NCBI GenBank assembly: GCA_038049695.1
Contig: CP142451.1
Location: 46,015,001-46,079,000 of the forward strand
Source of the DNA: Cinnamomum chago
Lineage: Eukaryota > Streptophyta > Magnoliopsida > Laurales > Lauraceae
DNA length: 64,000 nucleotides
Direction: 5' to 3'
Positions 12,468 to 24,979 of the stretch are shown in pieces. Made by a program: the position numbers and the translations under genes. The notes below the pieces were generated by a model. It did not search any database, had not been told where the DNA came from, and saw only the letters and a list, made by a program, of their open reading frames with translations. Position 1 is the stretch's first letter. Each line of letters starts with the position of its first letter.

Positions 12468-13809
12468 ACTAAATTCCTAGTTTTGAAGAAGTTTTGCAAG
12501 AGTGAAAAACTAGAACATGTTAAGTGACCTTTAGCCTAATATTGTGTACTCGAAACCCGAGATGTCATTGAACTTCCGGGGCACCAATTCTATCTTTAAT
12601 TCCAACATTTGGGCTTCGAATACACAAAGATCAATCAAGGGTCTTTACATGTGCTTGATAGGCTTTGCGTTCGTACTTTGGTTTTGATACAATGAATATC
12701 TTTGTGTACTCGTTTTGAAGTTTACGTACAAGCTTGTTTTGCAGATTTGTTTCAAGAAAAAGGGGTCACTTCCTAAGTGTGTTATGCATATTTATTATGC
12801 CTTTTGCTAGCCGTGCTTGTCGTGTTTTGTTAAGTGACTTTCCCCTTTTTACCTCGACATGTTTTGATAGTGTTTTGCGTGTTTTGTGCAATAATGAACT
12901 AAGTGAGCACCACTGAGCTTGGACTGCCCTTTCAGTTTGATCCACTGTCTGGGGGTCCTTAAACATGTGGATTGTCTGCAGACTGGTCGTGTATTTTATT
13001 ACACATCTTGCGTGTCCGGTTCCGCGGCCGAAAATCCCCGTATATGTGGGAATCGTGTCGTGATTATATTATGTATATCGTGCTTGTCGTGCGTGCTTGC
13101 TCTTTTCATTATAAATGATAGAGAAAGGATGGGCTCTTTGTGGATTGTAACTATTCATGATATTATAAGTATGCATGTTAGCTTTACTCGTATTTTGAAA
13201 TGTACCTTAGTCTTGTAACTGTTTACCATCCAGCCAAAAATATCTTTATATGTTCTTTAAACGTTTACTATTTTATGCTCATGCCTAAATTGATTACCTG
13301 CCAAACCGTTGTGTTTGACCCTTGTTATTGGTGCCCAGGTGCAGGTGACGTTGCCTTTGAGTAGGAGCGTCCGGAGGAGGCTTTTGAGCCAACCCCTGTT
13401 AGAGAGTGGCAGCTCGACGATGTCAACTAGATGTCGGGCGGGTTCTTGAGTTTCGCCATTTTTGTCTTGGGGTTTCTTTTATTATTTTGGAGAAGTGTAT
13501 TGGCCTCTGTTGGCCTCTTATGGGATGTAACTAAACTTAACTTACCTTGTGTAGTCTCATAACTTGAATTCTAATGGGAATGCCATGTTAACTCTTGTCT
13601 TTTGATACTATGTCTTGTTATTATTTATCATAGCACTTAAAGATTTATTGGTGCTTATCTTGATGTGATTTGCTACACGCTTCCGCATACTTGATCGTGT
13701 GAGACAGATTCCGCGTGTTTCGGGAATCCTCGCCGCGGGAACCTGTGGGAAAACAACACAACGCAATCGACACCGTCGCGGGCCCGGGATCCGTTCCGGG
13801 GTCGCGACA

Positions 13810-13960
13810 ATTACCTTTACTTGGAGAGGGAAAAGAGTCTAGGAGATGAGATGAGCTCCTTAACTTGTAGATGGCTAGATGTAGATGAGGCTCTTGCTTC
13901 TAGTAATTGGAGGGCTAAGTCCTAGAGGGTGAGAAACCCTAATCTCTAACTTATAGAGAG
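13810..13960. other. flank between two elements, no gene
   Basis: This 151-bp stretch is AT-rich with purine runs (GGAGAGGG, GGGTGAGAAACCC). It ends in GAGAG, the target duplication of the next element, and continues in sense at 25389. It may belong to an older LTR (see 55807-56024). No gene is visible. Confidence 0.5.
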
Positions 13961-15701
13961 TGTCGCGACCCCAGACCGGGCCCGCAGGACTGATCCGGGA
14001 TCGGGACTAATTAGAAGTGGATGATGATTGATGAGGATTATCTACATCCACCATATACAACCTATTTAATTTCCCACAGGTGTCCGCGGTGAGGATATCA
14101 CAACCTTGCATGAATATTTCTGTTGAGTGCGGAAGCGTGTAGCAAATCAAATAGTAGACTATCTCTAATCATGCAAGCATTTAATATTAAATATCAAAAT
14201 TGGATCAGAAAGAGCAATGATCTATAGCATGTTTCCCAAAAGTTGTTAAAGTTAGACAAAATATCATTTAGTTACATTCCCCAAAATTAGAGGCCAACAA
14301 AGGCCAATACTACAAAAGAATAACCCAAAAGAATGGTTAATAAGTCCTCCCCAAAATGTTACGCCTCTTGGCAACCCGATGTCTACATGACATCGTCAGC
14401 ACGCCACTCAACTAGAGGCTGCAGCTCACCTACCGCCTCCTCCGGCTCCTCCTCAAGGAAACCGGCAACGGGACCTGAGTACCAAAGCAAAGGATCAGAC
14501 ACGACGGTCTGGCAAGAGAATGAAAGGATGCAACAATATATAATAGATGAAATCTCTTGAAAAGCATAGAAATCTGTTTAAACAAGAACTCTCATAAAAC
14601 AGGTAAATCATTTACTATAAAACATGTAACAAGGTAAAACTCATGGGGTATCCAAGGAATCAGGGACAAGCAAGATGGCGACCACACGAAGCTAAGTCCT
14701 CTATCACTAAGGTGATAGAGCAATAACTAGGCCCTGATCTCAGTCACTCAAGGTGAGGAGAAACAGGAGATCTCATATAAATACATATACTATACATGAC
14801 AACGGTAGCGAGCCGGGCATCGGGGACCACAGTAGCAATCTGCGGTATCGGGACAAGACCACGGTAATGACCGGGTAGCGGGATCCAAACTGCAGCTGGC
14901 GGGACAAGAGGGGGATCTCCAAGTCGGTGGATCAAACCAACGAGGTTATCCAAGCTTAGTGGAGCCGACTCATAGGTCAAATACAATCGAGACAATGCTA
15001 GTAAATCAAGTACAAGTATATAATCAGACGGGCAAGACGGGGGTGCTCAAGGGCACACTGACATATCAAGTGGTGCAATGCACTTCGGGACAAGTAACTG
15101 TTACTAGAGTAACTCAAATGCTTTCGGGAAAACAAGTCATGTGATGCAAATCTCGGGAAATGAGGTGAAACAATGAACTATAACAATTTCGGGAAAAATA
15201 TTGATTTCAAGATCTATTTAAGTGAATAGGGGTCCCGTATGTCGATTATTGCAATGATTTGATACTCTTTGAGTTTGAAGACATTCCGGGCTCCTTATGC
15301 ACTTCAACTATTTTTAAAACTTATCATGAGCTTATGGATAGTACTAGATGCTATGATAGAAAATCAAGACTATAAACGGTCCATCCTAAGTATGATGTCA
15401 ACCCGGAACCATCGAGCAACCTACTCAGTCACCGAAAGGAATAGAATTCGCGATACCCAAGGAAGTAGACTTTGCATTTAGGTATGAAGAGGATATCGTG
15501 TCGTTCCATCCCGTTCGAGATTGAATAGATTGAACTTCGATGCATTCCGAACCAACCGTGAAGAGCATCGGCTCAAGACGATCTCACATATGGTCAAGTG
15601 AGTCCAAAGAGGGTAGCCAAGGTGCACAAGAAAAATAAATCTCAAAACCCACGGGACTCAAACTGATGTACTAGTGCATTAAAACAGTTCAGGCAGGCCG
15701 C

Positions 15702-15851
15702 ATCGCTCGAGCGAATCGAAGGGTTCGCTCGAGCGAACACATCGGTCGAGCGGTTATTAAAATGCGTTCGAGCGACCAAGCTGCTGGAAAACCGTATCCC
15801 TTTCTGGACAGGTCGCTCGAACGAACTGTCAAGGTCGCTCGAGCGAACTGT
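15702..15851 (-). repeat. palindrome cluster, TCGCTCGAGCGA type
   Basis: Repeated copies of TCGCTCGAGCGA and close variants (GTTCGCTCGAGCGAAC, GGTCGAGCGG) fill about 150 bp. Each word is a palindrome of 12-16 bases. The cluster sits mid-LTR, where the sister gypsy family at 38769 has its TTAGCCG-type cluster. The same array is at 23891-24040 in the other LTR. Confidence 0.88.
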
Positions 15852-16759
15852 CCAGAAACTGAATTCCGGGCAGTTCAGTTCCTCTCTTTCTCTTCCTTTT
15901 TACAACCTTCTTTTAGCCCTTCTTACACATCAAATGAGGAGTCTATTTCTCCCTCCAAACTACAACAAATCCTCCATTTAATCAATCAAATTCTCCTCCA
16001 CCAACCATACATTCAACACAAGGAGAAAGGAGAAGGGAACCATTTCACAATCTATATAAACCTTTGCAACAAAACAAGAAGACATTCAATGCCATAAACC
16101 ACTACTTCTCCAAGATTATAAATGTGTCATTAATACTTATCATGAGCATTCATTTCAAATTAAAGCAATATATGCACATTAATGGAAAATGTCCAAAAAT
16201 CAATAAAAGCTTAGGAACATCATTTATTCACTTGCCTTAGGTCTTTAAATAATGAAATCAAGCTCTATCAAGTCTTCCAAGACAAAGAATCCAAGCTACA
16301 AGGCAAAATCCCCAAATAAAACCCTAACATGGTCAAACAATGAAATCACCAAGAAATCTTCCAATAATGAAGGTGAAGCTCCTATAGGGTTAGAGGAACA
16401 CCAATCTAGGAGATGAAGGGGGTTACTTACTTGCAAGGTCCTCTAATGGCAATGGTGAGCCCAAAGAAGGTCTTGTGATGAATGCTTTTCTCTAGCAATG
16501 GTGTCAATGGAGAGTTAAGGTGATGAGGAAGAAGATAATGATCTCTAATCTTCTCTTGGTGCAAGCTTGAGAGTGGATTGAGTGATAAAAGGCAAGAGCA
16601 AGAAGAAGATGAAGAAAACCCTAGCTCTCACCTCTTGTGCTGGAAAAATGGAAATGAAGTGAATGGGTTAATGGCTTCCCCTTTGTTAACAATGAATTGG
16701 GTCCCACTACTAAAGGAACTAAATGGGCTGAAATCATCTCTATCGGAACCTCGGATGAA

Positions 16760-16790
16760 TTCGACGAAGAAGGAAGAAATGATCGTCGAA
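16760..16790 (-). promoter_or_regulatory. 31-bp inverted repeat in LTR U3
   Basis: TTCGACGA and TCGTCGAA are separated by 15 bases, 409 bp from the LTR 5' end. It is identical in arm sequence and spacing to the copies in the sister gypsy family. Confidence 0.7.
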
Positions 16791-17199
16791 ATATCTAGTT
16801 TCTAAAAAGTATATGTTTCGCGGGTTTCGGGAATATCAAGTTTTGGGTACATATTTGGTGTGCAATGCCTGTTTTGCCCTCAAGGCCAAGAATTCGGGTT
16901 TCGGGATCTCCAACGGAATCGGGATCAACATGAAAGTTGAATGAAATAACAATACTAATAAAACGGGATTAAAATCATGAATGTAAAAACCTCCGATAAA
17001 TCCTCAAACATATGCAATGTCAAGAAAGGGAACCCCCAAAGGGCCCTACTAGCACAAAGCAAATCAAAACATTCAAATTAGCCCAAAACTATAAACAAAG
17101 CTAATCCAAACTCCACTTAGTCAAAATCACTAATCGAGCTTAGTACTAACACGCAACTAAATTAGCACTAATCGGGTTCACTCTGGTCGGGGTCTTACA

Positions 17200-17214
17200 T
17201 CCTCCACCCCTTAG
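17200..17214 (-). other. polypurine tract
   Basis: Read on the minus strand, CTAAGGGGTGGAGGA abuts the LTR start. It is identical to the tract at 10959-10973. Confidence 0.88.
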
Positions 17215-20200
17215 GGCATTTGGTCCTCCAAATGAAACATAAAACTCACCTCAGGTAACAGGTGTGGGTACTTCCTTTGTACTTGATCCCGTAACTCCCA
17301 AGTTGCCTCTTCCGGTCCGTGGCTCTCCCATAGCACCTTCACCCACTGAATAGTCCGAGTTCTCAGCTCTTGTTCCTTTGTGTCGATGATCTCAACGGGC
17401 TTCTCAACATAGGTAGCATCCTCTCGAATCTCAAACGGCTCATGCCGGAGCACATGTGAAGGGTCGGGAACATACTTCTTCAACATAGACACATGGAAGA
17501 CGTTGTGTACACCGGATAGCTCAGGTGGTAAGGCCAATCTATAGGCCACGTCACCGATCTTGCTCACAATGTCATACGGTCCAATGTATCTCCGCGATAG
17601 CTTGCCTTTCTGCCCAAATCTCAATGTTCCCCTTGTAGGTGATACTTTCAGGAAAACCTTATCTCCTTCCTTGAACTGTAAATCTCTGCTGTGGGAGTCT
17701 GCATAGCTCTTCTGTCTACTCCGGGACACTTTCAAACGCTCTTGAATCAACTTGATCTTGTCGCTGGTCTCACTAACCATAGTCGGTCCATGGAAACCGC
17801 GAGTACCGACTTCTTCCCAACAAACAGGTGTCCTACACCTTCTGCCATACAAAGCTTCAAAAGGAGCCATCCCAATGCTCGAGTGGTAGCTGTTGTTGTA
17901 AGCGAACTCACACAACGGTAGAGTCTCATCCCATTGAGTCTTGAAATCTAACACACAAGCACGGAGCATATCCTCTAGAGTCTGAATTGTCCTCTCTGAC
18001 TGGCCATCTGTCTGAGGGTGATAAGCTGTGCTGAACTGTAATCTTGTACCCATAGACTCGTGCAATGTCTTCCAGAACCTCGAGACAAACCTGCTGTCTC
18101 GGTCAAAAGTGATAGAAACTGGCTGCCCGTGACGACTGACGATCTCGTTGACAAACAACTCTGCCAAAGGTAGCATGTGCATCTTCTTCCCTGTCTTCAT
18201 AGCAAGGAAATGCGCTGACTTGGTGAGACGGTCTACAATGACCCAAATCGCGTCGTTACCCCTATTAGTCCTCGGTAATCCCGAAATAAAGTCCATAGTA
18301 ATGTGCTCCCACTTCCATTCCGGAATCTCTAACGGTTGTAACAACCCTGGAGGTCTCTGATGCTCTGCCTTAATCAACTGACAGGTCATGCAACGGGAGA
18401 CAAACGCTGCAATCTCTCTCTTCATATTGTTCCACCAAAATCTGCCCTTCAAGTTCTGATACATCTTTGTGCTGCCTGGATGCACAGAGTACTTCGTGTT
18501 ATGAGCCTCAGTCATGATGTCGTTCCTCAGATCTTCGATATTAGGCACACACAGCCGGTCACGGTAGTACAAAACTCCATCAACAACACGAAAGTCAGGA
18601 CGTTCTGCTATGTGCTCTGAAATCTTGGCCAACTCTGGATCTTGCAACTGACTGTCCTTGATCTTCTGAATGAAAGAAGGTTCTGCCACTGTCATGTTAG
18701 CCAACCAAACGCCCTTCCTTAGAGGCTGCACGTCTAGACTCAACTCTTCAAACTGCTCAAAAATACAAGTACCACTTAGGTTTGCCAAACCTACTGATTT
18801 CCTGCTCAAGGCATCTGCAACAACATTAGCCTTCCCCGGGTGGTACTTGATTGGAAAATCATAGTCTTTGATATATTCCATCCATCTTCTCTGCCTCATG
18901 TTCAAATCCTTCTGTGAAAACAAGTACTGTAAGCTGCGGTGGTCGGAGTGGACTTCGAACTGCTCTCCATAAAGGTAATGTCTCCACATTTTCAACGCGA
19001 ACACAACCGCTGCTAGCTCCAAATCATGGGTGGCATAGTTCTTCTCGTGCTCTTTCAACTGTCGAGATCCATAAGCAATCACTTTTCCTTCTTGCATCAA
19101 CACGTAACCAAGTCCAACATTGGAAGCATCGGTAAAAATAGTAAAACCGCCGCTCCCAGATGGCAAAGTAAGGACTGGTGCTGTAGTCAATCTCTTCTTT
19201 AGCTCTTGGAAACTCTCTTCACACTGCTCTGTCCACACATATGGTGCATTTTTCCTTGTCAACTTCGTCAAAGGTGACGCAATCGACGAAAAACCTTGCA
19301 CAAACCTCCGATAGTAACCTGCCAATCCCAGAAAACTCCTGATTTCTGTCACATTCTTCGGCCTTTCCCAATTCACTACTGCTTCAATCTTGGACGGATC
19401 CACTGACAAACCTTCGCTTGAGATAATGTGCCCCAGAAAAGCTACTTGGTCTAGCCAAAATTCACACTTGTTAAGCTTAGCATACAGCTGATTCTCTCTC
19501 AAGAGTTGCAATGCAATCCTCAAATGCTCTTCATGCTCTTCCTTGGTCTTGGAGTACACCAAAATATCATCAATAAACACTACAACAAACTGATCTAGAT
19601 ACTCTGCAAATATCTTGTTCATCAATGCCATGAACACTGCCGGTGCATTAGTCAACCCAAATGGCATCACTAGGAACTCATAGTGGCCATATCTTGTCCG
19701 GAAAGCTGTTTTCAACACATCTGCTCCTCTAACTCTCAACTGATGGTAACCGGATCTCAAATCAATCTTCGAAAAGTATGATGCACCTTGCAACTGATCA
19801 AACAATCCATCTATTCTTGTAATGGATATTTGTTCTTGATGGTCACTTGGTTCAATCTTCTATAATCAATACACATCCTCATCGAACCATCCTTCTTCTT
19901 AACAAACAACACTGGGGCTCCCCATGGTGAAACACTCGGTCTCACAAAACCTTTGTCTAACAACTCTTGCAACTGGGTCTTCAATTCCCCCAACTCTGCT
20001 GGAGCCATTCTATATGGTGCAATAGATATCAGAGCGGTCCCTGGTAGCAACTCGATAGTGAAATCGATCTCTCTCATGGGTGGAAAACATGGAATCTCCT
20101 CCGGAAAAACATCCGGGAATTCCCAAACAATTGGAATCTCCTCCACCCCTTGGGACCGTTTATCCTCCGTGATAAACGCTAAATAAGCTTCACAACCACT

Positions 20201-20860
20201 TCTCAAAAGTCTGTCAGCCTTCAACGCTGAAACAAACCCTGCACGAGGATTCCTCCTCTCTCCCTGAAACGACACTCCTGCTGGTGTCTCAACCAACTTG
20301 AAAGTAAGGGTCTTATGGAAACAATCCATTGTGGCATGGTACCCTGCCAGCCAATCCATCCCTAGGATGACATCATAATCAAACATCTCCAAAGAAATGA
20401 GATCTGCGGTCAAAACCACTTCTCCTATCTGGACTGTGCAACTAGGATAAAAGGTTCTACAAACAACTTGTTTACCTACTGGGGTTGCCACAGTCAAAAT
20501 GAACTCCAATTCTATAGCATGCATATCAATCAACTTAGCAAACTTATGGGACACGAAAGAATGTGTAGAGCCAGGGTCAAACAAAATCATAGCTTTAATC
20601 CCACAAACAAGGAGTGTACCTTCTACTACATTACCCGCTGCCTCTGCATCCACTCTATTGACCCCGTAGATTTGACCTCGCTGCTGTGGCCTGTTCTGTG
20701 CCTGCTGTGGCCTGCCTTGGGGTGCATTCCTATTCTGCTGTGGTGGACGCTGCTGTCCCTGCTGATGACGGGCCTGTTGTTGTGGCTGCTGCTGCTGTCT
20801 GAACTGTTGCTGCTGTGGTGCTTGCTGCTGAAGTGGCCTAGGCTGGTTTTGGACAGCCAA
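17211..20860 (-). pseudogene. pol of the young Tekay-type element
   Basis: On the minus strand, in order: a glutamine-rich linker from gag; an aspartic protease with FDPGSTHSF (near 20565-20590); reverse transcriptase with [21 protein letters not shown] and FIDD (near 19566-19577); RNase H with [10 protein letters not shown] and [14 protein letters not shown]; integrase with a zinc segment H-H-C-C (HNTKYSVH then CMTC) and a catalytic triad whose second Asp and Glu (FDRDSRF and QSERT) are 35 residues apart, the classic D(35)E spacing; and a chromodomain-like tail with DTKEQELR and [10 protein letters not shown]. It would make the enzymes for copying and inserting the element. It looks near whole with about two breaks and is treated as a fossil. 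Confidence 0.92.
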
Positions 20861-20902
20861 AGCATGCTGTGGTGGTGGTGGTGGACGTTGTGGCCCTTGT
20901 TG

Positions 20903-22042
20903 CTACTGCTGATGGCCCTGTCTGTTTTGCCTTGGACAATCCCTCATCCTATGGTCCATCGAACCACACCGGAAGCACGCTCCTGAAACAGTACGACACT
21001 CAACACTAGCATGGTTCTTCCCACAGTGGATACAAACCACTGGATTCTGCACATTAGGCCCTGTCCTCTGCCTCTTGTTATGATGGTTCCTTTGCTGGTG
21101 GTTCTGTTGTTGCTGCACTTGTCCCTTGCCTTGGACTCTGAGAATCTTGTTGTGGAAGTTTTCGAACTTGTAGGCTCTCTTCACAGCTTCATCAAAAGTT
21201 ACCGGTGGCACCACTCCGGTGGCATCTCTCTCAATGAAGGGGTTGAGCCCGTCAAAGAATTTGGCAATCTTCTTCTCCACCGTATCTATTAACTCCGGGG
21301 CATACCTGGACAACCTCTCAAATTTGGTGAGGTACTCTAAGACTGTCATGCTTCCTTGCACCAACTGTTGAAACTCTATAGCCTTTTGCTTCTTGACGTG
21401 GGCGGGTACATTTTTTTCATGAAACTGTCTTTTGAAATTTGCCCACACTTCTGCATCAGCCATTGTTCTATATTCTTCTCTCACTGTCTTCCACCATCTA
21501 TCTGCTGTGCCAACAAAAAGGGATGATGCAAGCTTCACCCTATCACTTCCCGTACACTGAAAGATTTCAAAGATGTTCTCGGTGTGCTCCAACCAATCAT
21601 CTGCAGCTAGTGGGTCCTCTTCCCCAAGGAATTCCTTCGGAGCTCTTTTCCTGAACCGTTCAAACAAGGCATTTGGATCATGTTGCCTTTGGTTTATGAC
21701 TATAGCTGGTTGGGGTTGCACCGGTTCGGGTCTCCTTTGCAAGACCTCAAGCAATTGTCTCTGCATTTCTTGCATCTCTCTAGCATGGTCTGCCTCTCTC
21801 TTTAGCATTTGTTCTTGCAGTCTGGCTTGGTTTTCATTAGCTTGACGTTGTTGGTCAAGCATTGCTCTCATCATATCTTGAAATTGGTTAGGTGGATTGT
21901 CCTCCACTATATCCTCTTCTAGAGGCCCTGTATGATTACTATTGCTTGCAGTAGGGTTGCCATTCAACGGTCTCTTACGTGGAGGCATGATGCTGCAAAA
22001 CAAATGGTTAGCACATAATAATCCAATAAAAGGGTCACACAT
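20903..22042 (-). pseudogene. gag of the young Tekay-type element
   Basis: On the minus strand, about 380 codons. The N-terminal MPPRKRPL start region (the likely true start, near 21987) is followed by a coiled glutamine-rich segment (QQRQANENQARLQEQM), the central retrotransposon gag domain (FRKRAPKEFLGEEDPLAADDWL, DRWWKTV, AYKFE) and two C-terminal zinc knuckles of CCHC type (CIHCGKNHASVEC and CFRCGSMDHRMRDC). Zinc knuckles in gag bind element RNA for packaging. A glutamine- and proline-rich linker leads into protease. The upstream in-frame residues before MPPRK come from the leader and are probably not used. Confidence 0.9.
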
Positions 22043-22133
22043 TGCTCACACGATACTAGCTAACGAAAGATCTAACGGATCCTCGCCACGTCCTTAGGAT
22101 TTCTAGTTTCTTTTAATTGCTTGAAACACGTCT

Positions 22134-22146
22134 CGCTCTGATACCA
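22134..22146 (-). other. primer binding site (initiator Met tRNA type)
   Basis: On the minus strand TGGTATCAGAGCG follows the LTR end after three bases. It matches the complement of the 3' end of plant initiator methionine tRNA. Confidence 0.9.
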
Positions 22147-23890
22147 GTCTGTCGCGACCCCAGACCGGGCCCGCAGGACTGATCCGGGATCGGGACTAAT
22201 TAGAAGTGGATGATGATTGATGAGGATTATCTACATCCACCATATACAACCTATTTAATTTCCCACAGGTGTCCGCGGTGAGGATATCACAACCTTGCAT
22301 GAATATTTCTGTTGAGTGCGGAAGCGTGTAGCAAATCAAATAGTAGACTATCTCTAATCATGCAAGCATTTAATATTAAATATCAAAATTGGATCAGAAA
22401 GAGCAATAAACTATAGCATGTTTCCCAAAAGTTGTTAAAGTTAGACAAAATATCATTTAGTTACATTCCCCAAAATTAGAGGCCAACAAAGGCCAATACT
22501 ACAAAAGAATAACCCAAAAGAATGGTTAATAAGTCCTCCCCAAAATGTTACGCCTCTTGGCAACCCGATGTCTACATGACATCGTCAGCACGCCACTCAA
22601 CTAAAGGCTGCAGCTCACCTACCGCCTCCTCCGGCTCCTCCTCAAGGAAACCTGCAACGGGACCTGAGTACCAAAGCAAAGGATCAGACACGACGGTCTG
22701 GCAAGAGAATGAAAGGATGCAACAATATATAATAGATGAAATCTCTTGAAAAGCATAGAAATCTGTTTAAACAAGAACTCTCATAAAACAGGTAAATCAT
22801 TTACTATAAAACATGTAACAAGGTAAAACTCATGGGGTATCCAAGGAATCAGGGACAAGCAAGATGGCGACCACACGAAGCTAAGTCCTCTATCACTAAG
22901 GTGATAGAGCAATAACTAGGCCCTGATCTCAGTCACTCAAGGTGAGGAGAAACAGGGGATCTCATATAAATACATATACTATACATGACAACGGTAGCGA
23001 GCCGGGCATCGGGGACCACAGTAGCAATCTGCGGTATCGGGACAAGACCACGGTAATGACCGGGTAGCGGGATCCAAACTGCAGCTGGCGGGACAAGAGG
23101 GGGATCTCGAAGTCGGTGGATCAAACCAACGAGGTTATCCAAGCTTAGTGGAGCCGACTCATAGGTCAAATACAATCGAGACAATGCTAGTAAATCAAGT
23201 ATAAGTATATAATCAGACGAGCAAGACGGGGGTGCTCAAGGGCACACTGACATATCAAGTGGTGCAATGCACTTCGGGACAAGTAACTGTTACTAGAGTA
23301 ACTCAAATGCTTTCGGGAAAACAAGTCATGTGATGCAAATCTCGGGAAATGAGGTGAAACAATGAACTATAACAATTTCGGGAAAAATATTGATTTCAAG
23401 ATCTATTTAAGTGAATAGGGGTCCCGTATGTCGATTATTGCAATGATTTGATACTCTTTGAGTTTGAAGACATTCCGGGCTCCTTATGCACTTCAACTAT
23501 TTTTAAAACTTATCATGAGCTTATGGATAGTACTAGATGCTATGATAGAAAATCAAGACTATAAACGGTCCATCCTAAGTATGATGTCAACCCGGAACCA
23601 TCGAGCAACCTACTCAGTCACCGAAAGGAATAGAATTCGCGATACCCAAGGAAGTAGACTTTGCATTTAGGTATGAAGAGGATATCGTGTCGTTCCATCC
23701 CGTTCGAGATTGAATAGATTGAACTTCGATGCATTCCGAACCAACCGTGAAGAGCATCGGCTCAAGACGATCTCACATATGGTCAAGTGAGTCCAAAGAG
23801 GGTAGCCAAGGTCCACAAGAAAAATAAATCTCAAAACCCACGGGACTCAAACTGATGTACTAGTGCATTAAAACAGTTCAGGCAGGCCGC

Positions 23891-24040
23891 ATCGCTCGAG
23901 CGAATCGAAGGGTTCGCTCGAGCGAACACATCGGTCGAGCGGTTATTAAAATGCGTTCGAGCGACCAAGCTGCTGGAAAACCGTATCCCTTTCTGGACAG
24001 GTCGCTCGAACGAACTGTCAAGGTCGCTCGAGCGAACTGT
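23891..24040 (-). repeat. palindrome cluster, TCGCTCGAGCGA type
   Basis: Second copy of the 15702-15851 array, with no differences seen within the array. Confidence 0.88.
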
Positions 24041-24948
24041 CCAGAAACTGAATTCCGGGCAGTTCAGTTCCTCTCTTTCTCTTCCTTTTTACAACCTTCT
24101 TTTAGCCCTTCTTACACATCAAATGAGGAGTCTATTTCTCCCTCCAAACTACAACAAATCCTCCATTTAATCAATCAAATTCTCCTCCACCAACCATACA
24201 TTCAACACAAGGAGAAAGGAGAAGGGAACCATTTCACAATCTATATAAACCTTTGCAACAAAACAAGAAGACATTCAATGCCATAAACCACTACTTCTCC
24301 AAGATTATAAATGTGTCATTAATACTTATCATGAGCATTCATTTCAAATTAAAGCAATATATGCACATTAATGGAAAATGTCCAAAAATCAATAAAAGCT
24401 TAGGAACATCATTTATTCACTTGCCTTAGGTCTTTAAATAATGAAATCAAGCTCTATCAAGTCTTCCAAGACAAAGAATCCAAGCTACAAGGCAAAATCC
24501 CCAAATAAAACCCTAACATGGTCAAACAATGAAATCACCAAGAAATCTTCCAATAATGAAGGTGAAGCTCCTATAGGGTTAGAGGAACACCAATCTAGGA
24601 GATGAAGGGGGTTACTTACTTGCAAGGTCCTCTAATGGCAATGGTGAGCCCAAAGAAGGTCTTGTGATGAATGCTTTTCTCTAGCAATGGTGTCAATGGA
24701 GAGTTAAGGTGATGAGGAAGAAGATAATGATCTCTAATCTTCTCTTGGTGCAAGCTTGAGAGTGGATTGAGTGATAAAAGGCAAGAGCAAGAAGAAGATG
24801 AAGAAAACCCTAGCTCTCACCTCTTGTGCTGGAAAAATGGAAATGAAGTGAATGGGTTAATGGCTTCCCCTTTGTTAACAATGAATTGGGTCCCACTACT
24901 AAAGGAACTAAATGGGCTGAAATCATCTCTATCGGAACCTCGGATGAA

Positions 24949-24979
24949 TTCGACGAAGAAGGAAGAAATGATCGTCGAA
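24949..24979 (-). promoter_or_regulatory. 31-bp inverted repeat in LTR U3
   Basis: Second LTR copy of the repeat at 16760-16790; 409 bp from the LTR 5' end at 25388. Confidence 0.7.

Larger units (their letters stand above)
4413..13809. mobile_element. rearranged Tekay-type Ty3/gypsy composite with oppositely oriented halves
   Basis: The left half (4413-7833) reads on the minus strand: LTR, then tRNA primer site, then the start of gag. The right half (7834-13809) reads on the plus strand: end of protease, reverse transcriptase, RNase H, integrase, polypurine tract, then LTR. The outer (U3) end of the left LTR abuts pol directly. Both halves match the gypsy element at 38769-49601, but by eye the left LTR is clearly closer to that element than the right LTR is, so the two halves may come from different copies. 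No matching 5-bp duplication was found at 4413 and 13809. The coding parts carry several breaks; this is a fossil. Confidence 0.8.
10974..13809 (+). repeat. Tekay-type 3' LTR, plus orientation (right half of composite)
   Basis: The LTR opens TGTTAGACCCCGACCCAGACC-like and ends GTCGCGACA; it is 2836 bp long. It holds the palindrome cluster at 12185-12467 and an imperfect copy of the 31-bp inverted repeat at 11376. By eye it is clearly more diverged from the LTRs of the 38769 element than the minus-oriented LTR at 4971-7833 is. The sequence beyond 13809 is not gypsy internal DNA. Confidence 0.88.
13961..17199 (-). repeat. 3' LTR of the young Tekay-type element
   Basis: On the minus strand it opens TGTAAGACCCCGACC at 17199 and ends GGGTCGCGACA at 13961. 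It holds the inverted repeat at 16760-16790, the CTCGAG-type palindrome cluster at 15702-15851 and a block around 14866-14980 that recurs in solo LTRs A and B. The short reading frames in it (for example 15762-16097) occur identically in the other LTR copy and carry no recognisable domain. Confidence 0.93.

Noticed and set aside
15702-15851. Regularly spaced palindromes resembling a CRISPR-like array
   Set aside because: Words vary, spacing is irregular, spacers are not unique-length inserts, and the array is an internal part of a plant LTR with an identical second copy at 23891-24040.
15762-16097. 111-codon reading frame, present twice (also 23951-24286)
   Set aside because: It lies inside an LTR and the second copy is simply the partner LTR. 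Low-complexity composition and no known domain.
22134-22146. tRNA-like sequence TGGTATCAGAGCG
   Set aside because: It is a primer binding site next to an LTR. No tRNA cloverleaf surrounds it here or at the other primer sites.
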